From assembly GCA_002431945.1 (NCBI GenBank), contig DJET01000058.1, positions 1-10,430 on the forward strand: 10,430 nucleotides of DNA, read 5' to 3'. This DNA comes from Ruminococcaceae bacterium UBA5891 (GTDB lineage Bacteria > Bacillota > Clostridia > Oscillospirales > Acutalibacteraceae). The number at the start of each line of letters is the position of its first letter. Within the stretch, counting starts at the first letter, position 1. The notes under the pieces are model-generated. The model was not told the DNA's origin, did no database searches, and was given only the letters and a program-made list of their open reading frames with translations. Of the stretch, positions 1 to 6,552 are shown piece after piece. Position numbers and translations under genes: made by a program.

Positions 1-1380
1 TGTGCGGATTGCGGCGAAATAACAGTTTCCAAGGAAGACGCGTACTGCTGCGCGCACTGCGGCAGTAAGAATATCACGCAGGATCCCGATACGCTTGATA
101 CCTGGTTCTCATCGGCTTTATGGCCGTTTTCAACCCTCGGCTGGCCCGAAGAAACCGCCGACTTTAAGCATTATTATCCCACAAACACCCTTGTTACGGG
201 CTATGATATAATTCCTTTCTGGGTAATGCGTATGATGTTCTCAGGAATTGAGCAAACAGGCGAGGTTCCGTTTGATACGGTGCTTATTCACGGGCTTGTG
301 CGCGATTCGCAGGGCAGAAAAATGTCGAAATCGCTCGGAAACGGCGTAGACCCGCTTGAGGTAATCGATAAATTCGGCGCGGACGCGCTGCGTTTCTCGC
401 TTGCAACAGGCAACAGTCCCGGAAACGATATGCGCTATATCGAAGAGCGCGTTGAATCAAGCCGCAACTTTGCAAACAAGCTTTGGAACGCCACAAGATT
501 TATTCTTATGAATTTAAAATCGGAAGAGGTTCTGCCGCTTGAACCCGATAGCTTCGCGCTTGAGGATAAGTGGATATTATCAAAATACAACGCGGTTGTA
601 AGGGACGTTACCGAAAATCTTGAAAAATACGAGCTTGGAATGGCGGTTCAAAAGCTTTACGATTTTATTTGGGACGTTTTCTGCGATTGGTATATTGAAA
701 TCTGCAAATCCCGCTTAAACGGCGAGGACGAAAAAGCCGCCGACACCGCAAGAGCCGTGCTTATATATGTGTTTACGGGTACTTTAGCGCTTTTGCACCC
801 CTTTATGCCCTTTATAACCGAGGAAATTTGGCAGTCGCTGCCGCATAAGGGCGAGGCGCTTATGGTGACCGATTGGCCGAGGTTCGACGCCGCGCTTGAA
901 TTTGCCGCCGAGGAAGAGGATTTTGAAAAAATTATGGCGGTAATAAAGGCGGTAAGAAACCGCCGCGCCGAAATGAACGTTCCGCCCTCAAAGAAGGCAA
1001 AGGTTTGCATTGCAACCAAATTTAACGATACGTTCTCGCGCGGAACGGCGTATATCTGCCGCTTAGCCTATGCTTCGGAAGTGGAAATAGGCGACAGCTT
1101 TGAAAGCGAGGGAGCGGTTCGCGTTATTACCGACGCCGCCACCGTGTTTATGCCCATGCGCGAGCTTGTGGACTTTACCGCCGAGCTTGAAAGGCTTAAA
1201 AAGGAGCTTAAAAAGGCTAACGACGATAAGGAATTCTTTGAGAAAAAGCTTAACAATCAGGGCTTTGTTGCCAAAGCGCCCGCGGCGGTTGTTGAGCAGC
1301 AGCGCGAGAGCCTTAAAAAGGTGCTTGAAAAAATCACAATGCTTGAAAACAGCATAGCCGAAACAGAAAAATCCATGTAA
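1..1380 (+). CDS. valS: Valyl-tRNA synthetase, C-terminal part (5' end outside window)
   Basis: Class I aminoacyl-tRNA synthetase that charges tRNA-Val in the cytoplasm. The frame is open from base 1 and leaves 459 residues before the TAA, about half of a normal ValRS (roughly 880 residues). Visible in order: a zinc-type Cys pair set (CADC at residues 1-4, CCAHC at 16-20), the family stretch QDPDTLDTWFSSALWPFS, GYDIIPFWVMRM, and the class I signature KMSKS at bases 319-333. The anticodon-binding domain follows (KWILSKYN, then the FIWDVFCDWYIE helix). The last 65 or so residues form a Lys/Glu-rich coiled coil (ELERLKKELKKA), the ValRS C-terminal arm that distinguishes it from IleRS and LeuRS. 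The in-frame ATG at 226 is internal and not a start. A strong terminator follows, so this is the end of its transcription unit. Confidence 0.97.
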   Translation, partial: CADCGEITVSKEDAYCCAHCGSKNITQDPDTLDTWFSSALWPFSTLGWPEETADFKHYYPTNTLVTGYDIIPFWVMRMMFSGIEQTGEVPFDTVLIHGLVRDSQGRKMSKSLGNGVDPLEVIDKFGADALRFSLATGNSPGNDMRYIEERVESSRNFANKLWNATRFILMNLKSEEVLPLEPDSFALEDKWILSKYNAVVRDVTENLEKYELGMAVQKLYDFIWDVFCDWYIEICKSRLNGEDEKAADTARAVLIYVFTGTLALLHPFMPFITEEIWQSLPHKGEALMVTDWPRFDAALEFAAEEEDFEKIMAVIKAVRNRRAEMNVPPSKKAKVCIATKFNDTFSRGTAYICRLAYASEVEIGDSFESEGAVRVITDAATVFMPMRELVDFTAELERLKKELKKANDDKEFFEKKLNNQGFVAKAPAAVVEQQRESLKKVLEKITMLENSIAETEKSM

Positions 1381-1386
1381 GGCTCC

Positions 1387-1424
1387 GCCGGCGCGCGTAT
1401 ATTCGCGTGCCGGCGCTTTTTAAT
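1387..1424 (+). terminator. Rho-independent terminator of valS
   Basis: An 11-bp GC-rich stem (1387-1397 pairs with 1404-1414, one G-T pair) with a six-base loop TATATT, followed by GCTTTTTAATTT. It starts six bases after the valS stop codon. Confidence 0.9.
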
Positions 1425-1491
1425 TTACAAATTCTTAATAAAAATAATAAATATTTCGCTTATATTAAAATCAGAAAACGGGGGGACTTTT

Positions 1492-2169
1492 ATGGAAAAG
1501 AAAAAAATACTTATAGCGGACGACGAGGAGCGCATAGTAAAGCTTGTGTCCGACTTTTTAAATGCGGCAGGGTATGAAACCGTAAGCGCGGCGGACGGCA
1601 GAGAGGCGCTTGAGGTCTTTTCCGCCAATCCCGACATAAAGCTTGCCGTGATAGATATTATGATGCCAGAAATCGACGGCTGGGAGGTAACCCGCGAAAT
1701 AAGAAAGCAAAGCAATATACCCGTTATTATGCTTTCGGCAAGGGCGGAGGAATTCGATCTGCTTACGGGCTTTGAATCGGGTATAGACGAATATGTTACA
1801 AAGCCGTTTTCTCCCGCGGTGCTTGTAAAGCGCGTCGACGCGCTTTTAAAACGCAGCTCCGGTCAGCCGCTTAGCGGCGAGGAGGTAAAACGCGGGCTTG
1901 TGATAGATAACGACGCGTTTACGGCGTATATAGACGGCGCCGCGTTAGAGCTTACGCTTAAAGAATTTGAGCTGCTTTCCTATCTTTACGAAAACGCCGG
2001 CAGAGTGCTTACAAGGGATCAGCTTTTAAACGCCATCTGGGGCTACGATTATTTAGGCGACTCGCGAACCGTCGATTCCCACATAGCGCGCCTTAGAACA
2101 AAGCTCGGCGATTACGGCGTTTCGCACCTTAAAACAATATACGGAATGGGGTATAAGCTTGAAATTTAA
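1492..2169 (+). CDS. OmpR/PhoB-family response regulator
   Basis: DNA-binding response regulator of a two-component system, 225 residues, a normal length for the family. The receiver domain (about 4-118) has the acidic pair D10-D11, phospho-acceptor D55 in AVIDIMMPE, the switch Ser at 82 and conserved K104 in TKPF. The C-terminal winged-helix domain (about 128-224) carries LTLKEFELLSYL, the recognition-helix region SRTVDSHIARLRTKLG and the closing IYGMGYKLE. The ATG at 1492 is set by a GGGGGGA ribosome binding site 5-6 bases upstream. Its 3' end overlaps the next gene by 11 bases, so the two are translationally coupled. AT-rich DNA upstream contains TATATT at 1461-1466 as a possible -10, but I see no convincing -35. 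The target genes and signal cannot be inferred; a VanR/PhoP-like role is only a loose comparison. Confidence 0.95.
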   Translation: MEKKKILIADDEERIVKLVSDFLNAAGYETVSAADGREALEVFSANPDIKLAVIDIMMPEIDGWEVTREIRKQSNIPVIMLSARAEEFDLLTGFESGIDEYVTKPFSPAVLVKRVDALLKRSSGQPLSGEEVKRGLVIDNDAFTAYIDGAALELTLKEFELLSYLYENAGRVLTRDQLLNAIWGYDYLGDSRTVDSHIARLRTKLGDYGVSHLKTIYGMGYKLEI

Positions 2170-3631
2170 AGAGCTTAAAAACCGTCTGTGGTTTAATATT
2201 TTTATACGCTTGGCGGCGGTTTTTGCCGCGTTTGTGCTTGTGCTTTGCCTTTCGGACGTGGCGCTGCTTATACGTTTTTTCAGCTTAAAGGAAAAAAAGG
2301 AGCTTAAAGAGCAGATATACGCCGTAAGCCGCCTTGACCTTGACGACGCAAACGCGGTTATAAAGGCGCTTTCGGATATAAATGAAAAATATAATTTCGA
2401 CGTTGAAATTTATAATACCTCAGGCAGAATACTTTACACCACGCACGGCAGCCAGATGATGGATTATTTTTCGCAAAAAAACGATAAATTTGTTATGGCG
2501 CACGAGGAAATGACTGCGGTTAAAAGCGAACAGCTGTCTGACGGGATAGTGTTTGAAACGGCGGTAAGGCGGTTCGATAAGCAGGAATTTCTGCTTTGCA
2601 CAAAGCAGCTTGATAACGGGCTTACAGCCGAGGTAAGGGTGCAAAAGCAGCTTATTTCAAACTCCGCCGCGGTTGCAAACGAGTTTATTGCAATAGTATC
2701 GGTTATTTGCTTTTTGGTTTCGGTAATATGGGTGCTTTTGCTTTCAAGGCAGATATCAAAGCCTATATCCGAAATGAACGAAATAACAAGAGATATGGCA
2801 AGGCTTAACTTTAAGCGCAAGCTTAAAATTAACCGCAGTGATGAAATAGGTCAGCTGGCGGCTTCGGTAAACGAGCTTTCGGCGTCGCTTGATACGGCGC
2901 TTACGGACCTTAAGGCAACCAACGAAAAGCTTAAAAGCGATATTGAGCTTGAACGCCAGCTTGATGTAATGCGCCGCGGCTTTGTGGCTAACGTTTCGCA
3001 CGAGCTTAAAACGCCGATCGCGATAATAAGCGGCTATGCCGAGGGGCTTAAGCTTAATATAAACGCCGAATCAAGAGAGGAATACTGCAACACAATAATT
3101 GACGAAAGCCGCCGTATGAATAAGCTGGTGCTGAGCATACTGGAGCTTTCGCGTTATGAATCGGGGCAGATACCCCTTAATATAGAAAGCTTTGATGTAT
3201 CGCAGCTTTGCGACGATATGATAAGCCGCATTTTTAAGGCAAAAAAAATAACCGCCGAAAACTTAATACCTAAAGGAACCTTTATTTCGGCCGATCCGCT
3301 GCAAACAGAGCAGGTTTTAAAGGCATATCTTGAAAACGCGGCGGCGCACACCCCCGAAAACGGCACTGTTAAAACCGAATGTAAAGCCGAAAACGGCATA
3401 ATCCGCATATCGTTATTTAACAGCGGCAGCCATATAGACGAAAAGGATATGCCGCAGATATGGCAAAGCTTTTACAGGGGGGATACCTCGCACAAGCGCG
3501 ACAGCAGCCGTTTTGGGTTAGGGCTTTCAATAGTATCCGCCATAATGAAGCTGCACGGGCATAAATGCGGCGTTTATAATACCGAGGACGGCGTTTGCTT
3601 TTGGTTTGAAGCAGACAGCGGCGAAAAATAA
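2159..3631 (+). CDS. Membrane sensor histidine kinase with HAMP domain
   Basis: Partner kinase of the preceding regulator, 490 residues. Order: short cytoplasmic N-terminus, TM1 (about 13-40), extracytoplasmic sensor of about 130 residues with a PAS-like stretch (NFDVEIYNTSGRILYTT), TM2 (about 172-195), HAMP (about 196-250), HisKA dimerisation helices with the phospho-acceptor H281 in VSHELKTPIA, then the ATPase domain with N-box N393 (LENAAAHT), G1-like LFNSGSHI (419-426), an F-box-like QIWQSFYRGD and G2 RFGLGLS (451-457). The G1 box has Asn421 where Asp is usual; similar N-S/T-G forms occur in Firmicutes kinases of this type, so I do not read it as inactive. The start is TTG at 2159, with GGGG at 2148-2151 seven bases upstream, inside the regulator gene. 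The sensed signal is unknown; the sensor domain has no recognisable ligand motif. Confidence 0.95.
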   Translation: MKFKELKNRLWFNIFIRLAAVFAAFVLVLCLSDVALLIRFFSLKEKKELKEQIYAVSRLDLDDANAVIKALSDINEKYNFDVEIYNTSGRILYTTHGSQMMDYFSQKNDKFVMAHEEMTAVKSEQLSDGIVFETAVRRFDKQEFLLCTKQLDNGLTAEVRVQKQLISNSAAVANEFIAIVSVICFLVSVIWVLLLSRQISKPISEMNEITRDMARLNFKRKLKINRSDEIGQLAASVNELSASLDTALTDLKATNEKLKSDIELERQLDVMRRGFVANVSHELKTPIAIISGYAEGLKLNINAESREEYCNTIIDESRRMNKLVLSILELSRYESGQIPLNIESFDVSQLCDDMISRIFKAKKITAENLIPKGTFISADPLQTEQVLKAYLENAAAHTPENGTVKTECKAENGIIRISLFNSGSHIDEKDMPQIWQSFYRGDTSHKRDSSRFGLGLSIVSAIMKLHGHKCGVYNTEDGVCFWFEADSGEK

Positions 3632-3637
3632 ATTACA

Positions 3638-3668
3638 GGGCTGTTGCGTTAAAACAGCCCCGTTGTCA
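3638..3668 (+). terminator. Probable terminator of the two-component operon
   Basis: An 8-bp stem GGGCTGTT/AACAGCCC (3638-3645 with 3653-3660) with a seven-base loop starts six bases after the kinase stop. The following CGTTGTCATT is only a weak T-tract and merges into the repeat element, so termination may be partial. Confidence 0.55.
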
Positions 3669-3755
3669 TTTAAAGCTAAAAGCGATCGCGGCAATCCGTA
3701 ATCTCCTTAAAAGGGGACGGATTGCCGCGCACCCTGCGTTGTTCGCAATGACGAT
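3662..3755. repeat. Dispersed palindromic repeat, copy 1
   Basis: A palindromic element of about 90 bp between convergent genes. A perfect 13-bp inverted repeat CGCGGCAATCCGT/ACGGATTGCCGCG (3687-3699 and 3717-3729) encloses a further partial stem, CTCCTT with AAGGGG. The outer ends are also inverted (TTGTCATT at 3663-3670, AATGACGA at 3747-3754). The core matches copy 2 at 6553-6640: AATCCGTAAT, then C/T-rich CCTTAAA, then ACGGATTGCCGC. There is no coding capacity and no transposase, so it is a REP/MITE-like non-autonomous element. The bases after it (3756-3800) hold only a small hairpin, GCGTAT/ATACGC (3771-3776 with 3782-3787). Confidence 0.75.
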
Positions 3756-3799
3756 AGGGAAAAACGAACTGCGTATACTCGATACGCGCGATGAAAGGA

Positions 3800-3842
3800 A
3801 AAACAAATAACAGCCGAAACGCACAAATGCGTTTCGGCTGTT
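3800..3842 (-). terminator. Rho-independent terminator of the hsp20 gene
   Basis: A perfect 14-bp stem (AACAGCCGAAACGC at 3809-3822, its complement at 3829-3842) with loop ACAAAT. Read on the minus strand it begins four bases after the hsp20 stop and is followed by a T-rich run (ATTTGTTTTTCC). On the plus strand it is followed by TTGTTGTTATT, so it could also stop stray transcription from the kinase side. Confidence 0.88.
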
Positions 3843-3846
3843 GTTG

Positions 3847-4299
3847 TTATTCAATCTCAAGCCGTTTTGTTTCGGGCAGAGCGTCTGCTTTTTTAGGCAT
3901 TGTAAGCTTTAATACGCCGTTTTCGTATTTGGCTTTAATGCCTTCGGTATTAACACCGGATACGTCAAACTCACGGCTGTACGTGCCGTAAGAACGCTCG
4001 CAGCGTACATATTTGCCTTTCTTATCCTTTTCCTCGTGCTCCGAATGTCTTTCGGCACTTACGGTAAGGGTATCGCCGTTTACATCAAGGTGAATATCCT
4101 TTTTGTCAAAGCCGGGCAAATCAGCCTCCAGTTCGTAACGGTCGCCCTCGTCCTTTACATCGGTCTTGAACTCGTCAAGCACACCGTTTTCAAAAAAGCC
4201 GAACGGCGAAGCAAAAAACCTCTTTTCAAATTCGTCCATATCGCGGAACGGATTATAAAGGGAATTATTCTTTTTAGCATAAGGTCTCATTTCAAACAT
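3847..4299 (-). CDS. Hsp20 family small heat-shock protein
   Basis: ATP-independent cytoplasmic holdase that binds unfolding proteins and forms oligomers; 150 residues, normal for bacterial Hsp20. An Arg/Phe-rich N-terminal arm (NPFRDMDEFEKRFFASPFGFF) precedes the alpha-crystallin domain at about 42-140. Seen there are the strand YELEADLPGFDKKDIHLDVNGDTLTV split by the conserved LPGF, a charged Lys/Glu/His-rich loop (HSEHEEKDKKGKY), the R-S-YGTYSREF strand and the signature ENGVLKLTMPK. The end, RLEIE, resembles the C-terminal I-x-I anchor. The start at 4299 has GGAGG seven bases upstream; a second in-frame ATG three codons on is too far from it. The gene stands alone, divergent from the PucR-type regulator, with its own promoter and terminator. 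No CIRCE operator is seen, so HrcA control is unlikely. Confidence 0.96.
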   Translation of the reverse strand: MFEMRPYAKKNNSLYNPFRDMDEFEKRFFASPFGFFENGVLDEFKTDVKDEGDRYELEADLPGFDKKDIHLDVNGDTLTVSAERHSEHEEKDKKGKYVRCERSYGTYSREFDVSGVNTEGIKAKYENGVLKLTMPKKADALPETKRLEIE

Positions 4300-4396
4300 A
4301 TAAAAGCCTCCAAATAATTAAGCGTTATTTTTTATTTTTGTGTTTCCGATTTTTCTGCTCATCGGTATCATCTTCTTTTTTCTTTTTACGCTTATT

Positions 4397-4424
4397 ATTA
4401 TACTCGCGGGGCTTGAAATTTCAA
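4397..4424 (-). promoter_or_regulatory. Promoter of hsp20 (sigma-A type)
   Basis: On the minus strand: TTGAAA (4424-4419), a 16-base spacer, TATAAT (4402-4397). This is one mismatch from the sigma-A consensus. It predicts a purine-rich leader of about 90 bases before the hsp20 ATG. Its -35 box abuts the -35 box of the divergent promoter. Confidence 0.8.
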
Positions 4425-4441
4425 CGGTGCGGCGGTATAAT
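4413..4441 (+). promoter_or_regulatory. Promoter of the PucR-type regulator gene (sigma-A type)
   Basis: TTGAAA (4413-4418), a 17-base spacer, TATAAT (4436-4441): one mismatch from consensus with ideal spacing. It predicts a start near 4448 and a leader of about 37 bases. TTGAAATTTCAA (4413-4424) is a perfect 12-bp palindrome made of the two opposed -35 boxes and could also serve as an operator. Confidence 0.82.
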
Positions 4442-4484
4442 AATTTTAAAGTTATTTATGCTGTAAGCACAAAGAGGTATTCTT

Positions 4485-5654
4485 ATGTCTAAAGAAAAAA
4501 TTTTAACAGCTTTTTTGGAAAGTACCGATTTTTCGGAATTTATAAGCAATATAAGCGAAATATGGGGAAGCCCCACCGTAATTGTGGATTGTGCTTTCCG
4601 TATAGCAGCAAGCTTTGCACCCGTTGACTACGGGCAATCGGAATATACCCGTGCCGTTTTGCACGGCGAGCTTTCGTTTGAGGCGGGCGCCGCCCTAAGC
4701 CGTGCCGCGCAAACGGCTGAAAAGGAATACTTTACGTTTGAAACCGGCAGCCTTAAATGCTTAGCTTATACCCTATCCGACGTCGGTGCGGTAATAGGTT
4801 ATATGATATGCATAATAAAGGACGGCGGAGAAGCCCTGCTTAAAAACGGGGAATTAAGCTTTGCGGCGGCGCTTGTTTCAAAGCAATTTTATTTTGAGCG
4901 GCGGCAGATAGTTAAAAGCACTGCCGAGGAAATTTTAACAGAGCTGCTTGACGGAGAGTTTTCAGACGAGGCGCGATTTAAACTGCGTGCGGCCTCGACA
5001 TATCTTTCAAGCTTTAACCCCGAAAGGCTTGCGGTTATAGATATAAGCAATTACGGCGGCAGTACCGAGGCAGACGGTTTTTTAAGAAAAACTCTTGAAA
5101 ACGAATTTCACGCGTCACACCCGTTTATTTACAAAAATAAAATCGTTATGTTTATCCACCGCGACCACGATATAAGCCGCCTTGCCGAAATTGCAAAAGG
5201 AGAAAACCTTAAAATAGCGGTGTCGGATGTGTTCGGCGGTATATTTGCGGTTAAATCCGCCTTTGACTTTGCTTTAGAAACGCTTGATTATTTAACGCTT
5301 TGCGGCAAAAACGGTTTTTGTGAAGACAGTGAAAAATACGCCGTAATAATAACCCTTAAAAAGCTTGCCGGCAAAAAGGAGCTTATAGAAAGCGACATAT
5401 TAAGCCTTGCGAAATACGATAAGGAAAACAGCGGCGCGCTGTGCGAAACGCTTTATACATACCTTTGCTGCCACCACTCGTTAAAGGAGACCTGCAATAG
5501 GCTTTTCACCCACCGAAACACTGTGCTTTATCGCATAAATAAAATTAAAGAGGATTTTAATATAGATACCGAAAACCCGAAAAAGCATTTTTCCTACCTT
5601 ATTTCCCTTGCGATTATACTTGCGGAAAACAAAAAAGATAAATTTTTTATTTAA
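4485..5654 (+). CDS. PucR/CdaR-family transcriptional regulator
   Basis: Probable DNA-binding regulator of 389 residues. The last 60 residues are the diagnostic PucR C-terminal helix-turn-helix: HSLKETCNRLFTHRNTVLYR followed by INKIKEDF, about residues 331-357, then a closing helix (HFSYLISLAIIL). The centre (about 140-310) fits the CdaR-type GGDEF-like domain that precedes this HTH in the family. The N-terminal 140 residues look like a GAF/PAS-type sensor (SPTVIVDCAFRIAASF resembles its opening strands), but I cannot identify a ligand. ATG at 4485 has AGAGGT six bases upstream. The family controls purine, sugar-acid, proline and other catabolic genes, often in response to a small molecule. 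Neighbours suggest three possible targets: itself and hsp20 through the shared promoter region, or the ferredoxin gene 76 bases downstream. No terminator separates it from the ferredoxin gene. Confidence 0.88.
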   Translation: MSKEKILTAFLESTDFSEFISNISEIWGSPTVIVDCAFRIAASFAPVDYGQSEYTRAVLHGELSFEAGAALSRAAQTAEKEYFTFETGSLKCLAYTLSDVGAVIGYMICIIKDGGEALLKNGELSFAAALVSKQFYFERRQIVKSTAEEILTELLDGEFSDEARFKLRAASTYLSSFNPERLAVIDISNYGGSTEADGFLRKTLENEFHASHPFIYKNKIVMFIHRDHDISRLAEIAKGENLKIAVSDVFGGIFAVKSAFDFALETLDYLTLCGKNGFCEDSEKYAVIITLKKLAGKKELIESDILSLAKYDKENSGALCETLYTYLCCHHSLKETCNRLFTHRNTVLYRINKIKEDFNIDTENPKKHFSYLISLAIILAENKKDKFFI

Positions 5655-5655
5655 A

Positions 5656-5673
5656 ATGTTGTAATTACAACAT
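5656..5673. promoter_or_regulatory. 18-bp perfect palindrome, likely operator
   Basis: ATGTTGTAATTACAACAT is identical to its reverse complement. Its TGTTG-N6-CAACA layout has the half-site spacing of CRP/FNR-type sites (CRP itself: TGTGA-N6-TCACA). The centre is 41.5 bases before the start predicted from the -10 at 5694-5699. The bound protein is not known; a CRP/FNR-superfamily activator is the best guess. Confidence 0.65.
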
Positions 5674-5693
5674 ACTTTTATAAAAAGCGAGGT

Positions 5694-5699
5694 TATAAT
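5694..5699 (+). promoter_or_regulatory. -10 element of the ferredoxin gene
   Basis: A consensus TATAAT with no recognisable -35 at 16-18 bases upstream (the bases there read CATACT). A -10 without a -35, plus a palindrome at about -41.5, is the layout of an activator-dependent promoter. The predicted start near 5706 gives a leader of about 25 bases ending in GGAGG. Confidence 0.6.
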
Positions 5700-5730
5700 G
5701 GGCACATAACAAAAAACGGAGGAATAATAA

Positions 5731-6453
5731 ATGTTAAGAAAAATAATACAAATAGACGAAGAAAAGTGCAACGGCTGCGGCGCCTGCGCGGCGGCGTGTC
5801 ACGAGGGTGCGATAAGTATGGTAAACGGCAAGGCAAAGCTTATGCGCGACGATTACTGCGACGGCTTAGGTGACTGTCTGCCTGCGTGTCCAACTGGCGC
5901 CATAACCTTTACCGTGCGCGAGGCGGCGGCATACAACGAGGCGGCTGTGGCTGAAAACAAGGCAAAAAAGGAAAATGAGAAAAAGGAATGTCATTCAAAC
6001 GGCGCGCTTCCGTGCGGCTGCCCCGGCTCAAATTCAAAGCGCATTGTAAGAGAGGAAAAGGCGGAATACAATAATATTCCGGCAGCCGAAAGCCGCCTTT
6101 CGCAGTGGCCTGTGCAGATAAAATTAGTGCCTGTTAACGCACCGTATTTTGACGGCGCAAAGCTGCTTATAGCGGCAGACTGCACGGCATACGCATACGC
6201 CGCGTTTCACGAAAGATTTATAAAAGGTCACATAACGCTTGTGGGTTGTCCTAAGCTTGATAATGCAGATTATTCCGAAAAGCTTACCGAGATTATTAAA
6301 AACAACGATATTAAAAGCGTTACGGTGGTACGTATGGAGGTGCCCTGCTGCGGCGGACTTGAGCATGCGGCGGTAACCGCCCTTAAAAACAGCGGTAAAT
6401 TTATACCGTGGAACGTTGTAACCGTTTCTACCGACGGAAGAATACTTGATTAG
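5731..6453 (+). CDS. Ferredoxin-like protein with 4Fe-4S dicluster domain and long C-terminal domain
   Basis: Probable cytoplasmic electron carrier, 240 residues. The first 60 residues are a bacterial two-cluster ferredoxin fold. Motif one is C13-x2-C16-x2-C19-x3-C23. Motif two is C43-x5-C49-x3-C53-P, which has Leu46 where the second Cys would be. A charged linker follows, then a Cys-rich patch (C87, C95, C97 in LPCGCPGS), a conserved-looking core (WPVQIKLVPVNAP, LIAADCTAYAYAAFH, VGCPKLD) and a CC pair at 206-207 in MEVPCCGGL. I recognise this arrangement from a family of anaerobe ferredoxins often found near hybrid-cluster protein or CRP/FNR genes; neither is in this window. No signal peptide or membrane segment. 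ATG at 5731 has GGAGG eight bases upstream. Monocistronic: own promoter and strong terminator. The exact redox partner is unknown. Confidence 0.88.
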   Translation: MLRKIIQIDEEKCNGCGACAAACHEGAISMVNGKAKLMRDDYCDGLGDCLPACPTGAITFTVREAAAYNEAAVAENKAKKENEKKECHSNGALPCGCPGSNSKRIVREEKAEYNNIPAAESRLSQWPVQIKLVPVNAPYFDGAKLLIAADCTAYAYAAFHERFIKGHITLVGCPKLDNADYSEKLTEIIKNNDIKSVTVVRMEVPCCGGLEHAAVTALKNSGKFIPWNVVTVSTDGRILD

Positions 6454-6474
6454 ACGAGACGTTAAGCTTTTTTT

Positions 6475-6516
6475 AAAAACACAAGGCTGAAAACAGAGCC
6501 TTGTGTTTTTATTTTG
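6475..6516 (+). terminator. Rho-independent terminator of the ferredoxin gene
   Basis: A perfect 14-bp stem AAAAACACAAGGCT/AGCCTTGTGTTTTT (6475-6488 with 6497-6510), loop GAAAACAG, then TTTTATTTTG. The upstream A-run also allows function on the minus strand. Confidence 0.92.
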
Positions 6517-6552
6517 CGTTTTAATAAATAAGGCGTTTGCAATAACTAAACG

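Noticed and set aside
657..1019. Minus-strand ORF of 120 codons inside valS
   Set aside because: Antisense to a well-conserved synthetase region, Ser/Ala/Phe-rich composition typical of a shadow frame, no ribosome binding site.
1425..1491. A sigma-A promoter for the two-component operon
   Set aside because: TATATT at 1461-1466 could be a -10, but no acceptable -35 lies 16-18 bases upstream, so I did not list it as a feature.
3791..3991. Plus-strand ORF of 66 codons overlapping the end of hsp20
   Set aside because: It runs through the hsp20 terminator hairpin and antisense to hsp20, has no family resemblance, and its ATG does not begin a recognisable protein.
4300..4484. CIRCE (HrcA) operator or a fourU/ROSE RNA thermometer for hsp20
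   Set aside because: No TTAGCACTC-N9-GAGTGCTAA is present. The GGAGG of the leader has no complementary U-rich or CCUCC stretch upstream. The only nearby hairpin is a six-pair AAATAA/TTATTT stem that does not cover the GGAGG.
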